From the NCBI GenBank assembly GCA_016788485.1, contig JAEUSV010000059.1, positions 1-32,778 on the forward strand: DNA of 32,778 nt. Reading direction: 5' to 3'. Shown piece after piece: positions 17,295 to 26,285 of this stretch. Under the pieces are notes generated by a model. It was given only the letters and a program-made list of their open reading frames with translations. It was not told the DNA's origin and made no database searches. The stretch's first letter is position 1; every line of letters begins with the position of its first letter. A program made the position numbers and the translations under genes. The stretch comes from Flavobacteriales bacterium (GTDB lineage: Bacteria; Bacteroidota; Bacteroidia; Flavobacteriales_F; PHOS-HE28).

Positions 17295-18311
17295 TCAAGC
17301 CTTGGCCTGGGGTTTCAGGCGCACGTCCTTCAACGTGTGCCCCACGATCCGTTCGCTGCCGTTGTCGTACCAACGTACCATCTCCTTCACCCCCTGCTCC
17401 AGGCTGTAGGGCGCCTCGCCGAACGCGGCGATGGTGGCGTCCATGGGGGTGATGTAGTCGCTGGTCATGCTCCGGAAGCGCCCTGTGGTGATGGGGAATG
17501 GGATGCGCAGCGCCTTGAGCAGGTCGCCGCCCAAGGCGATGCCGCGGATGGCCCAGGTGGGGATGTAGCGCACCGGCCTGCCCACCAACGCGCGCGAGAT
17601 GGCATCGACCCAGGTACGCAGGTCGAACGGGCGGTCGCCCACGTAGAACACCTTGCCATCGACCTGGGCGCGCGGTGACTCAAGCATGCGGTCGATCTGC
17701 CACACCACGTTGCCCACATAGCCGTAGGACCGCACCACCTTCTTCTTGGAGGGATGGAAATAGAGGCCCTTGCGCATCACCTTGAACATCACGTCGCGGT
17801 AGCGCAGGCTCCAGGGCCCCCAGATGGTGGTGGGGCGGATGATGGTCCAGGCGCAGGTGAGGCCGGCCTCGCGGGTGGCCATCTCGGTGAGCCGCTTCGT
17901 TTCACCATACAGGGTGAACGGCTTGAAATCGAGGTCGTGCTTGGGCTGGTAGCCGGCCTCGCACACGAACTGCGTGCTGGTGACGATGATGCGTTCGATC
18001 CCCGGCGCGGCCTTCACCACCTCGAGCAGGCGGCGCGTGCCCTCGTGGTTCTGGATGTACGCATTGATGTCGTCGGGCTCGTCGGTGTCGGCACGGGCGG
18101 CCAGGTGCACCACGTGCGTGGGACGGAACTCCTCGAAGAGCGCGCGCATCCCCTCCTGGTCCATGATGTCGCATTCGCGCCACCAGCCACGATGACCGGG
18201 GTCCAGGGGCGGGTTCCAGTCGAGGTTCAGCAGGGGGATGCCCTTGCCGATGTAGTACCCCATGAGGTTCGTGCCGATGAACCCCGAACCTCCGGTGACC
18301 AAGAGACGCAT
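17295..18311 (-). CDS. NAD-dependent nucleotide-sugar epimerase/dehydratase
   Basis: Extended short-chain dehydrogenase of the type that epimerises or dehydrates nucleotide sugars. The 338-residue protein starts MRLLVTGGSGFIG, giving the NAD-binding TGGSGFIG at 6-13. It has the conserved HLAARADTDEPD near 69-80, IIVTSTQFV with Ser112, and the catalytic LYGETKR with Tyr135 and Lys139. The precise sugar cannot be read from sequence. ATG at 18311 puts the nucleotide-binding strand at the N-terminus; a reading from 18350 would add 13 residues with no support. It is the first gene of a two-gene unit with the WecG/TagA transferase. A near-match promoter (CATCTTTG, 18373-18380) and an inverted repeat lie upstream. 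Confidence 0.88.
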   Translation of the reverse strand: MRLLVTGGSGFIGTNLMGYYIGKGIPLLNLDWNPPLDPGHRGWWRECDIMDQEGMRALFEEFRPTHVVHLAARADTDEPDDINAYIQNHEGTRRLLEVVKAAPGIERIIVTSTQFVCEAGYQPKHDLDFKPFTLYGETKRLTEMATREAGLTCAWTIIRPTTIWGPWSLRYRDVMFKVMRKGLYFHPSKKKVVRSYGYVGNVVWQIDRMLESPRAQVDGKVFYVGDRPFDLRTWVDAISRALVGRPVRYIPTWAIRGIALGGDLLKALRIPFPITTGRFRSMTSDYITPMDATIAAFGEAPYSLEQGVKEMVRWYDNGSERIVGHTLKDVRLKPQAKA

Positions 18312-18347
18312 GCGTGGGTGTGTTCCGCCTGGGGCGGCCTGTGTGAA

Positions 18348-18368
18348 CACGTTCCAACGAGGAACGTG
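18348..18368. repeat. Inverted repeat in the divergent region upstream of the epimerase
   Basis: CACGTTCC and GGAACGTG form a perfect 8-bp inverted repeat around the 5-base spacer AACGA. On the minus strand it would sit at or just after the expected transcription start below CATCTTTG (18373-18380). It could therefore be an operator or a 5' mRNA hairpin. A second small hairpin (CCGCC/GGCGG) lies nearby toward the gene. Confidence 0.5.
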
Positions 18369-18535
18369 CGCACAAAGATGCGATCGCCCGGCAGCGCTGG
18401 GCCGGGCGGTGCAGCGGGCCCGTCAACAGGCCGCGGTCGAACAGGGCATCCGGCCGTTCCGGGCATCCATCGTACCGCTCGTGGCGTTCGTCGAAAGTTC
18501 TGAACCAGCGTGCCTTTCCGGGGGTTGAACGGTCC

Positions 18536-21277
18536 ATGAACCACTTCATGACCTCCCCCCTGCGCGCCCTGGCCATGCTCGCGTTCAGCGGGTGGGCCCT
18601 GCTCGCGCAGGCGACCACCTACTACGTGTCGCCCAACGGCAACGACGCGAACAGCGGCACGAGCGAATCGCAGGCCTGGCGCACGATCGCACGGGTGAAC
18701 CAGCTGAGCTTCGGGCTGCAGCCCGGCGACGCGGTGCTCTTCCAGAAGGGCGGCACCTACCGCGGCACCCTCGTGGTCGCCTCCAGCGGCACCACCACCT
18801 CCCCCATCACCATCGGCGCCTACGGCACCGGAGCCAAGCCCGTGATCTCGGGCAGCAGCGTGGTCACCGGCTGGACCGTGCACCAGGGCAACATCTGGAA
18901 GGCGCCCCTGGCCGGACCCGTGAAGATGCTGTTCAGCAACGGCCAGCTCATGACCCTGGCGCGCTACCCCAACACGGGTTGGCTGCGCAACGACCAGGGC
19001 ACCAGCACCAGCCTCAACGACGATGCCCTCACGCAACCCGCCGGCTACTGGGCCGGGGCCGAGGTGGTGATCCGCGGCTCCAACTGGAGCTACGACATCA
19101 GCCAGGTCACCGGCAGCTCCAACGGGCAGCTCCAGTTCACCGACATGTACATGCCGCTGGACACCCTGCACTGGGGCTACTTCCTGCGCAACAAGCTCAG
19201 CGAGCTCGACCAGCCCGGCGAGTGGTACCACGATGCCGCGGCCGGCATGCTCTACTTCCGCGCGCCCAGCAACGCGGACCCCAACACGCTCAGCATCGAG
19301 GCCAGCGTGCGCGACCGCGGCGCATGGGTGTACATGAACTGGCACCACGTGGTGCTCGACGGGCTGAAGTTCAAGCACCAGTACGAGCGTGCCGTGTTCG
19401 TTGATGCGGCCCACCACATCACCGTGCGCAACTGCACCTTCGAGGACCTGGGCATGGGCGTGTTCAGCTACGGCAACAACAACCTGTTCGAAGCGAACAC
19501 CTTCAACCGCACGTTCCAGACGGCCATCAGCCTGCTCGACAACAACAGCACGGTGCGCACGAGCAGCTTCACCGACATCGCCATGCAACCCGGACTGGGC
19601 GAGACCAACTGGGGCTACATGGGCATCCGGGTGCAGGGCAACGACAACGCGGTGCGCGACAACCACCTGGAGACCGTGGGCTACATCGGCATCAGCGTGC
19701 ACGGCAACACCATGGTGGAGCGCAACTTCGTGCGCAACGCGCTGGCCCTGCTCAACGACGGCTGCGGCATCGGCATGGAGAACGCCGACGGTGTGATCGT
19801 GCGCGACAACATCATCCTCGACATCGAGGGGAACCTCGAGAGCGCGGCGCCCAACTTCGTCGGCTACTGGCAGGCGGGCATGGGCATCTACTTCGGCAAC
19901 GTGTCCGTGAAGAACACGCTGGTGCAGAACAACACCATCGCCAACTGCAAGGGCGCCGGCATCCACGTGGACCACACCATGGTGAGCACCGGCAACCAGA
20001 TCAAGGACAACGTGCTCTTCAACAACGCCATCCAGCTCAGCATCTCCGACTTCTCCAACTACAACGGCCCCGGTGCCACGCCCCCCTACCACGTGCCCGC
20101 CTTCAACACCGTGTACTCCGGCAACGTGATGTACAGCCTGGAGCCCGGCCAGCTGTGCATGAAGCAGATGCACTGCTGGTCCACCAACTGGGTCGACTTC
20201 GGCAACTTCACCAACAACCGCTACTTCAACCCCTACAACGAGGTCAGCATCCAGCAGTTCAACACGCAGGGCAGCGGCATCCGCAACTTCTACCTCGAGA
20301 AGTGGCAGCAGGTGACCGGTGAGGACGCCGGGTCCACGCGCAGCCCGCTGCGCCTGGAGACCAAGGAGGTGACCAGCGTGCTCAGCAACAACCTGCTCAC
20401 CAACGGCGCGTTCGACGCCGGCATCGGCGGCTGGCAGGGCTGGCCCTCGCAGGGACAGATGACGCACAGCTACGCCCAGCTGGACAACGGCTCGATGCGC
20501 GTGGACTTCACCAACAACAGCACCGCGAACAACTTCTACCTCACCAACGTCGCCCAGTACCAGGTGCAGAGCGGGCAGTGGTACCGGCTCAAGTTCAGCG
20601 TGATCTCCAACATGCTGGGCACCATGGAGGCCGGCGTGAAGACGCAGACGCAGATGACCGGGCCGCAGATGGTGGTGCGCGAGGCCATCCCCTTCACCAC
20701 CGAGCGCCGCGATGTGACCATGCTCTTCCAGAGCAACATCACCGACCAGGGCTTCTGCTCCTTCATGAACAACTACCAGGAGGGCACGTACTGGATCGAC
20801 AACATCGAGCTGCACCGCGTGACCGTGCAGCCGCTCGACCCGCACCAGCGCCATGTGCTGCTCTACAACGAACTGGGCACCCCGGCCAACGTTCCCCTCA
20901 CCGGCTGCTGGAGCGATGTGAACGGCCAGCTGCGCTCGGGCACCATCACCATCCCCGCATTCTCCTCGGTGGTGCTGATCAAGGAGGACGACATCCTGTG
21001 CGGGCTGACCACGGGGGTGGACGAGGAACCCACCGCCAACGCCGGTCTGGCGCGCGTGTTCCCGAACCCCGTGCAGCAGGGCGGTGAGCTGAGCGTTCCC
21101 GCCATGAACGGTGGCGGCGAGGTGCAGCTGTTCGACGCGGGCGGCCGCCTGCTCCGCAGCATCACCCTCCGTGAGGGGCAGCGCTCGATCGATCTGGACG
21201 ATGCCGTGACACCCGGCAGCTACCTGCTCGTCGCGCGCGGCGACAGTCCCTGGCGGGCGCGCGTGGTGGTGCAGTGA
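18536..21277 (+). CDS. T9SS-exported right-handed beta-helix protein with carbohydrate-binding-like module
   Basis: A 913-residue secreted protein. The signal peptide (to about residue 26, ending LLAQA) is followed by TTYYVSPNGNDANSGTSES, the usual opening of pectate-lyase-like right-handed beta-helix proteins. Many parallel-beta-helix turns rich in Asn, Gly and Val occupy about 270-520 (for example NCTFEDLGMGVF, DNIILDIEG, NNTIANCKGAGI). Near 615-770 a jelly-roll, carbohydrate-binding-like region begins LLTNGAFDAGIGGW. The last 70 residues (VFPNPVQQGG ... LFDAGGRLLRS ... GSYLLVARG) are a type A T9SS sorting domain, so the protein should be exported across the outer membrane. The fold is shared by lyases, epimerases and hydrolases; which one is unknown. 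It is the only plus-strand gene between 10 and 29 kb. Confidence 0.87.
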   Translation: MNHFMTSPLRALAMLAFSGWALLAQATTYYVSPNGNDANSGTSESQAWRTIARVNQLSFGLQPGDAVLFQKGGTYRGTLVVASSGTTTSPITIGAYGTGAKPVISGSSVVTGWTVHQGNIWKAPLAGPVKMLFSNGQLMTLARYPNTGWLRNDQGTSTSLNDDALTQPAGYWAGAEVVIRGSNWSYDISQVTGSSNGQLQFTDMYMPLDTLHWGYFLRNKLSELDQPGEWYHDAAAGMLYFRAPSNADPNTLSIEASVRDRGAWVYMNWHHVVLDGLKFKHQYERAVFVDAAHHITVRNCTFEDLGMGVFSYGNNNLFEANTFNRTFQTAISLLDNNSTVRTSSFTDIAMQPGLGETNWGYMGIRVQGNDNAVRDNHLETVGYIGISVHGNTMVERNFVRNALALLNDGCGIGMENADGVIVRDNIILDIEGNLESAAPNFVGYWQAGMGIYFGNVSVKNTLVQNNTIANCKGAGIHVDHTMVSTGNQIKDNVLFNNAIQLSISDFSNYNGPGATPPYHVPAFNTVYSGNVMYSLEPGQLCMKQMHCWSTNWVDFGNFTNNRYFNPYNEVSIQQFNTQGSGIRNFYLEKWQQVTGEDAGSTRSPLRLETKEVTSVLSNNLLTNGAFDAGIGGWQGWPSQGQMTHSYAQLDNGSMRVDFTNNSTANNFYLTNVAQYQVQSGQWYRLKFSVISNMLGTMEAGVKTQTQMTGPQMVVREAIPFTTERRDVTMLFQSNITDQGFCSFMNNYQEGTYWIDNIELHRVTVQPLDPHQRHVLLYNELGTPANVPLTGCWSDVNGQLRSGTITIPAFSSVVLIKEDDILCGLTTGVDEEPTANAGLARVFPNPVQQGGELSVPAMNGGGEVQLFDAGGRLLRSITLREGQRSIDLDDAVTPGSYLLVARGDSPWRARVVVQ

Positions 21278-21296
21278 CCCATCGGCCGAACGAGGA

Positions 21297-21324
21297 ACGG
21301 ACGCCCCCGCTGTGGGGCGTTCGT
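21297..21324. terminator. Hairpin between converging beta-helix and polymerase genes
   Basis: An 11-bp stem with one G-T pair (ACGGACGCCCC with GGGGCGTTCGT) around a 6-base loop fills the 50-base space between two converging genes. It could serve both strands. There is no T run, so intrinsic termination is only probable. Confidence 0.55.
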
Positions 21325-21327
21325 GCT

Positions 21328-22605
21328 TCAGGCGATGGCCTCCGCGGCCGAACGACCGCGGTCCACGCAGAAACCGGCGAACACGGCGAAGAGGAGCGGC
21401 GCGCCGATGTCGATGCCGTAGCAGAAGATGTCGATCTGCCAGATGAACAGCAGGTACACCATGGCCCCGAACAAGGGCGCTTCCGGCGCGCCGGTGAGGT
21501 ACGCCTGCCGGTAATGCGAGTATCCCTTGTACATCAGGAGGTACATGAGCCCCAGCACGAGCACGCCCTGATCGATGAGCACCTCGAGGAAGGTGGAGTG
21601 CATGTGGATCAGGCGCGCCTCACCCTCCCAGAGCCGTTCCATGAAATCGAGCAGGCCGATGTGCGCCTGGCCCATGTAGCCGTTGCCCAGCAGCAGGCCC
21701 CGCCGGTCGTCGAAGAGCCAGTCCCAGGCCGCCTCCCAGATGTACGTGCGCCCGTTGAAGGTGGTCACATCGGCCTTGTCCACCCGCCCCAGGATCGCAC
21801 TGAACACGGGCAGGGACAGCACTTCGTACACCAGCAGGGTGAACGACATGAGCAGCGGCATGGTGAAGATCGAGATCGTGTACAGGCCCTTCACGCGGCG
21901 CATGGCCTGGGTGACGAAGAGCGCCAGCAGCACGAAGAGGATCATGATCGAGAGGCGGGAGTTGGCATTCGCGATGAGGGCCATGCTCAGGAGGAAACCG
22001 CCCATGAGCAGGGAGGCACGCACCGGGCGATGCATGAAGCCGCCGAGGTGGAACAGGAGCATGAGCGCGATCACCGCGTACATGTGCGCCCCATCGTAGA
22101 TGCCGCCGATGAAGGGCAGGTTGATGCGCCCCTCGAACCCGTGCCCCACCGACCGGATGCCGGCGCCGTAGGCCACCAGGTTCATGAGGATGAGGGCCCC
22201 GATGCCGGTGAGCAGCATATGCGCCCAGTTGAAGGCGGGGTTCACCCGGTTGTAGATGAGCACCACCGCCGTCGCGGGGAAGGGCACGAGCACGGCCAGT
22301 GCCTGTGCCGACACGTTCACCGGGTTGAGCCCCTTGTAGCCGTTGTGCAACGCCACGAAATAGCCGGCGGCCACTGCGGCCAGGTAGGCCATGCCCACCC
22401 AGAACCAGCGGTTCACCTGCACGGTGATGCGCCCCTTGTACAGCAGGTCGATCGCGTGGAAGAGCAGGATGGCGACAAAGGGCCAAACGCCGAACACGAT
22501 GCCCGCCGAGTAGTTCTGCTTGATGGAAACGTAGCTGCCGATGCCATAGCAGGGAAAGCCCAGCAGGAAAAGGGCGTTGACCAGCTTATGCTTGGCGATC
22601 TGCAC
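21328..22605 (-). CDS. O-antigen ligase/polymerase-like membrane protein (Wzy-like)
   Basis: A 425-residue inner-membrane protein with about ten to twelve hydrophobic helices. A large extracytoplasmic loop in the second half carries FNGRTYIWEAAWDWL, GLLLGNGYMGQ and MHSTFLEVLIDQGVL. The GRxxIW...GxGxxxx...HSxxLexLxxxG pattern is typical of the Wzy_C/O-antigen ligase superfamily, which polymerises or ligates lipid-linked repeat units at the periplasmic face. The start is GTG at 22605; no ATG is in frame upstream. It is the last gene of the minus-strand exopolysaccharide operon, 33 bases after the glycosyltransferase gene. Given the flippase in the same operon, a polymerase role is more likely than ligation to lipid A. 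Confidence 0.85.
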   Translation of the reverse strand: MQIAKHKLVNALFLLGFPCYGIGSYVSIKQNYSAGIVFGVWPFVAILLFHAIDLLYKGRITVQVNRWFWVGMAYLAAVAAGYFVALHNGYKGLNPVNVSAQALAVLVPFPATAVVLIYNRVNPAFNWAHMLLTGIGALILMNLVAYGAGIRSVGHGFEGRINLPFIGGIYDGAHMYAVIALMLLFHLGGFMHRPVRASLLMGGFLLSMALIANANSRLSIMILFVLLALFVTQAMRRVKGLYTISIFTMPLLMSFTLLVYEVLSLPVFSAILGRVDKADVTTFNGRTYIWEAAWDWLFDDRRGLLLGNGYMGQAHIGLLDFMERLWEGEARLIHMHSTFLEVLIDQGVLVLGLMYLLMYKGYSHYRQAYLTGAPEAPLFGAMVYLLFIWQIDIFCYGIDIGAPLLFAVFAGFCVDRGRSAAEAIA

Positions 22606-22638
22606 GGCGACCCGTCGGATGGACGGGCAATAATAGCC

Positions 22639-23625
22639 TCAATGGCCCGCGTGTCCGCGCTTCAGGCCGGAAATGAACGAACGGGCCCTGGCGGGCAGCA
22701 GGCCCTTGATCCAGCCCTTGAGCAGCACGCGCGTGGGGGTGCGCAGGAACCGGTCGAAGTAGGCCAGGTCGCGCGCCGGGTCGATGGCCACCTCCGCCGG
22801 ATGCCGCAGGGGGAACACCGCTTCGTGCAGGTGTTCCTGGTTGCGCGGGTCGCTCTCGTTCACCGTGTGCGTGGAGCCATCACCGAACCCGATGTTGCGG
22901 CACAGGTTCACGTTGGGGATGATGTTGACCGCACCGGCCAGCATGCGCGCGAACTCGAACTGGTAGTCCCAGGCCGAGGGCAGGCTGCGGTCCCAGGTGC
23001 TCTCGAACAGCATGTGGGCCTCGCGCCGCTCCGCACGGCTCAGGAAGAAGTCCTTGAAGAGGTCCTTGTCACGCGCCTCGGGCCAGCGCTTCATGTCGAT
23101 GTCGAACCGCGCCCACGACCGGCGCCAGCTGGCCCAGCCCCAGTACGCACCGTAGCCGTGGCCGTTGAACCAGTAGCCGTCGGGGTCCACCACCTTGCCG
23201 TCGGTCATCAGGTTGTTGCCGATGATGGCCCACACGCGTTCGTCGTGCCGGTAGCGCTCCAGCAGCTCCTGCGCGAACCAGAAGAAGCTGGTGGCGGGCA
23301 CGATGTCGTCCTCCAGGATCACCCCCTCGGGCTCGTGCGCGAAGAACCAGTCGAAGTTGGCGGCCATGCCGTACTTCGAGCCCATGTTGCGCTCGTGGAA
23401 GAGGGTGCGCACCTCGCAGGGCCAGTCGACCAGCTCCACCAGGGAGCGCACACGGCGGCACTTCTCCCACTCGGCCTCGTTTCGCCCGCCATCGCAGGCG
23501 AAATAGAGCCGCGGCGGCCGCGCCGCACGCACGGCCTCGAAGACCTGGCGCGTGGTGTCGTACCGCGTGAACGCGGCGATGAGCACCGGGATGCGCAGGG
23601 GGCCGGGGGGCGTGAACGCGGACAT
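22639..23625 (-). CDS. Family 2-like glycosyltransferase (HlpA-type nucleotide-diphospho-sugar transferase)
   Basis: A 328-residue cytoplasmic glycosyltransferase. The GT-A fold starts at PVLIAAFTRYDTTRQVF (13-29). YFACDGGRNEAE lies near 41-52, NMGSKYGMAANFDWFF near 80-95, and the metal-binding acid cluster GVILEDDIVP has EDD at 105-107. GYWFNGHGYGAYWGWASWRR follows. This combination is typical of proteins annotated as HlpA-like nucleotide-diphospho-sugar transferases. It probably adds one sugar of the repeat unit; donor and linkage are unknown. ATG at 23625 lies three bases after the preceding stop. It is the fifth gene of the operon that starts at 29392. Confidence 0.86.
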   Translation of the reverse strand: MSAFTPPGPLRIPVLIAAFTRYDTTRQVFEAVRAARPPRLYFACDGGRNEAEWEKCRRVRSLVELVDWPCEVRTLFHERNMGSKYGMAANFDWFFAHEPEGVILEDDIVPATSFFWFAQELLERYRHDERVWAIIGNNLMTDGKVVDPDGYWFNGHGYGAYWGWASWRRSWARFDIDMKRWPEARDKDLFKDFFLSRAERREAHMLFESTWDRSLPSAWDYQFEFARMLAGAVNIIPNVNLCRNIGFGDGSTHTVNESDPRNQEHLHEAVFPLRHPAEVAIDPARDLAYFDRFLRTPTRVLLKGWIKGLLPARARSFISGLKRGHAGH

Positions 23626-23628
23626 GCC

Positions 23629-24888
23629 TCAGAAGACGAGCTCGTGGTTGTTGCGCATGAACACCGGTCGGTGCTCACGCAGCGAGCGAATATGCAGGGC
23701 CACCTCCGTGGGCGTGGCATGGTCCCCGACGAAGCGGTAATGGAAAAGGACGGCCCGGCCCTCGTAGCGCACGGTGATGTCCTGCACGATGTTCTCGAAG
23801 CGCTGCCGCGGCAGGATCTCGATGCACGCACCGGCATGGGCCGTGGGCAGCAGCATGTTGCTGCCATGCACGCCCACCACGCACTGGCTGCGGCCGTAGG
23901 CCGTGCACCACGCCTTCTCCACCTCCACGTTCATGCTGCGCGTGCGCAGGTCGTCCACACCGTTCATGCGGATGCGGGCATCGCCCAGGCCCACCACACT
24001 GAAGGTGGCGGAGGGATCATGCCGCCGCACCTTGCGCATCGTGGCCTTCACCAGGCGGTCCTGGTCGCCGACCACCAACGGCCCCGACAGGGCGCGCAGG
24101 CCAAGGCGGTTGCACGCGCGGTGGAGGAAGCGTGTGACGGGGTTGCGGAACCACAGCCTGTCCTCGCGCGTCACGAAGGTCACGTGAAGCGGCTCGGTGT
24201 TGAAGCGGTCGGGGTCGAAGGCCTTCACCCCCGTGAAGCGGGCGATGTCCATGCCGGCCACATCGGGATGTGAATAGGCCGGGGCCAGGTACGCCTCGTC
24301 ATAGCCGGCAAGGCGCTCCTGCACGAAGCGGTCGATCGCCGGGTACCAGCCCTGCAGCCTGCCGAGCCCGAGGTCCACGATCCAGGCCTCGGCCACCCCG
24401 TCGGGGATCAGCCAGGCGTACATGCGCGGCAGGACCACCACCAGACCGAGGTCGGGATGCCTGTCGATGTAGTGCAGGGCGTTGTACAGCTTCAGCAGCA
24501 CGTGCCCGTAGAGGAAGTCGAGCGTATTGAGCACCACCACCCGGCGATGCTCCCGGAACACGCGGCGCTCAATGCGCACCTCGTCCGCCTTCAGGTCCCG
24601 GATGCCGCGCTGAAAGGCGTCGCGGATCCATTCGGGCACCTGCTGCGGGTCAAGCACCTGCCCCTGTGGCGTGGCCGTGACCGGATGCGCCAGCGCGTGG
24701 CTCACGGGCAGGTCGCGCACGAAGGACGAGCCGCAGGAGCGGCAGGTGTACCGGCCGAGCACGTGGATGCCGGGGAACCAGGACCCGGTCGCGGTGACCT
24801 CGGTGGAGGCGCAATGCGGACAGGCCCCGTTGGGGCCCATGGCGGGCTTCAACGGCACGAGGTGTCGGTCGGACTTCATCGTTGTCAT
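23629..24888 (-). CDS. GT61-like glycosyltransferase with an N-terminal zinc ribbon
   Basis: A 419-residue protein. The N-terminus has a compact zinc ribbon with Cys23-x-x-Cys26 and Cys49-x-x-Cys52 (GACPHCAS ... YTCRSCGSSF). The remainder resembles the DUF563/GT61 group: LNTLDFLYGHVLLKLYNALH early on, and VVGVHGSNMLLPTAHAGACI at 337-356 with His341. This is the position where GT61 enzymes have the HGAxLTNxLF motif before an EI/EL strand; EILP follows here. The likely job is to add a sugar to the growing repeat unit in the cytoplasm. ATG at 24888 overlaps the flippase stop by four bases (ATGA); a second ATG at 24879 is possible. The zinc-ribbon fusion is unusual. The GT61 assignment is moderate. 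Confidence 0.7.
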   Translation of the reverse strand: MTTMKSDRHLVPLKPAMGPNGACPHCASTEVTATGSWFPGIHVLGRYTCRSCGSSFVRDLPVSHALAHPVTATPQGQVLDPQQVPEWIRDAFQRGIRDLKADEVRIERRVFREHRRVVVLNTLDFLYGHVLLKLYNALHYIDRHPDLGLVVVLPRMYAWLIPDGVAEAWIVDLGLGRLQGWYPAIDRFVQERLAGYDEAYLAPAYSHPDVAGMDIARFTGVKAFDPDRFNTEPLHVTFVTREDRLWFRNPVTRFLHRACNRLGLRALSGPLVVGDQDRLVKATMRKVRRHDPSATFSVVGLGDARIRMNGVDDLRTRSMNVEVEKAWCTAYGRSQCVVGVHGSNMLLPTAHAGACIEILPRQRFENIVQDITVRYEGRAVLFHYRFVGDHATPTEVALHIRSLREHRPVFMRNNHELVF

Positions 24889-26276
24889 CGCACGCGGTCC
24901 AGCTTCCAGAAGGTGACGATCGCCGTGCACATGGCCCGCAGGTTCATGCGCGTCTCCTTGGTGAGCAGGTCCAGCAGGAAGATGCTCACCAGGAACGAGC
25001 CGATCGTCGCCCAGATGGCGCCGTGGGCCTTGAACGGGGGGATCAGGAAATAGTTCAGGCCGATGTTGACGGCCGCCCCCACCACCGCGGTGAGCAGCGA
25101 GTACTTGAACATGCCCTCGTTGGTGATCCAGCTCGACTTGGCCACGCCCATGTTGGTGAACAGGAGCCGGATGGCGAAGAGGGCCAGCAGCGCGCCCGCC
25201 TGCCTGTAAGGTTCGCCGTAGAGCAGGGTGATCATGGGCTCCGCGATGAAGTAGAGCGGCACGGAGATCACCAGGAACAGGAGGAACATGAGGCGGTACT
25301 GGTTGAGGATGCGGTCGTGGTACTTCAAGGGGTCCTCCATGCGTGCACGGGTAATGGCGGGGGCGAGCGATTTCTGCAGGATCACCGGCACGAAGCCCAT
25401 GGCCTCGATCATCTTCAACGCCACGGAGTACTGGCCCACTTCGGCGTACGCCGCCGCCTCGCCGATGCGGTCCTTCAGCACGTCGAAGATCATCACCTGG
25501 TCGATGCGGGCGTGCACGAGCAGGGCCATGCCGTAGATGATCAGCGGCCACGACTGCTGCAGCAGATGGCCCATCATGGCGCGTGTGGCCTTCCAGTCCT
25601 TCTGCCGCAGGCCCGTGCGCTGGTAGGCGACGCGGTACCCGATGGCGGCGGCGCCGGTATCGACCACGTACGACCAGGCGAACCAGCTCAATGGGCTCTC
25701 GGCCACCGACCGCACGAAGCCCAGCCCCATGCCGGCCATGGCATCGCGCAGGCCGGGGTTGGCCACGATCACGCACAGCAGGAGCTTGAAGCCCGTGCTG
25801 GCGATGGTCTGCACGATGTTCACCAGGGCGATGAGGCGGCCTTCCACGCGGGCCTGGAAATGGTATTCGACCACCGACCAGGGTTTCAGTGCCTCGCCGG
25901 CGGCGATCACCATGGCGAGCATGGTGGTGAATCCGTCCATGCCGTTCACCTGGGTGCCGATGAGCACGAACAGGGCGAGGATCACCGAGCCGATGAACTT
26001 CATCATCGCGGCCGAGCCGAGCAGTTCATCGCGCTTCTCGGGGTGGCGGACCAGGTCGCGCACCACGATCTCGTCCAGCCCCATGGCGGTGAGCGTGACG
26101 AAGAGGCCCACGAAGCCGCTGACGTAGTTGAGCTGCCCGAAGAGCTGATCGCCCAGGACGCGCGCCATGTAGATGGCGGTGATGAACACCGCACCGAGCC
26201 GCACGACGCGGTCGGCGAACATCCACGAGGTGTTGTGCAGGTACTTCCTGAAACCCTCCGGGCGGGTGCTGGCCAT
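24885..26276 (-). CDS. Wzx-like oligosaccharide flippase
   Basis: A 463-residue inner-membrane protein of the MOP/MATE-like superfamily with about twelve to fourteen helices. It flips undecaprenyl-linked repeat units to the periplasmic side. The start (FRKYLHNTSWMFADRVVRLG) with YMARVLGDQLFGQLNYV, and later WPLIIYGMALLVHARIDQVM and GQYSVALKMIEA, match the usual flippase pattern (NxxWxxxxxxxR...ARxLGPxxFGxYxxA). The Arg-rich loop and the AVVGAAVNIGLNYFLIPPF end are also typical. ATG at 26276 is nine bases after the autokinase stop. The stop overlaps the zinc-ribbon transferase gene, so the two proteins are probably made in parallel. Confidence 0.92.
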   Translation of the reverse strand: MASTRPEGFRKYLHNTSWMFADRVVRLGAVFITAIYMARVLGDQLFGQLNYVSGFVGLFVTLTAMGLDEIVVRDLVRHPEKRDELLGSAAMMKFIGSVILALFVLIGTQVNGMDGFTTMLAMVIAAGEALKPWSVVEYHFQARVEGRLIALVNIVQTIASTGFKLLLCVIVANPGLRDAMAGMGLGFVRSVAESPLSWFAWSYVVDTGAAAIGYRVAYQRTGLRQKDWKATRAMMGHLLQQSWPLIIYGMALLVHARIDQVMIFDVLKDRIGEAAAYAEVGQYSVALKMIEAMGFVPVILQKSLAPAITRARMEDPLKYHDRILNQYRLMFLLFLVISVPLYFIAEPMITLLYGEPYRQAGALLALFAIRLLFTNMGVAKSSWITNEGMFKYSLLTAVVGAAVNIGLNYFLIPPFKAHGAIWATIGSFLVSIFLLDLLTKETRMNLRAMCTAIVTFWKLDRVR

Positions 26277-26285
26277 GGGCGCCGG

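Noticed and set aside
18227..20854. 875-codon open frame on the minus strand opposite the beta-helix gene
   Set aside because: Reverse-strand shadow of a protein with signal peptide, beta-helix and T9SS tail; its own translation is a His/Val/Gly/Glu-rich low-complexity sequence.
21274..24273. 999-codon plus-strand open frame
   Set aside because: It runs antisense across three recognised minus-strand genes (polymerase, glycosyltransferase, zinc-ribbon transferase) and has no motif; it results from the high third-position GC.
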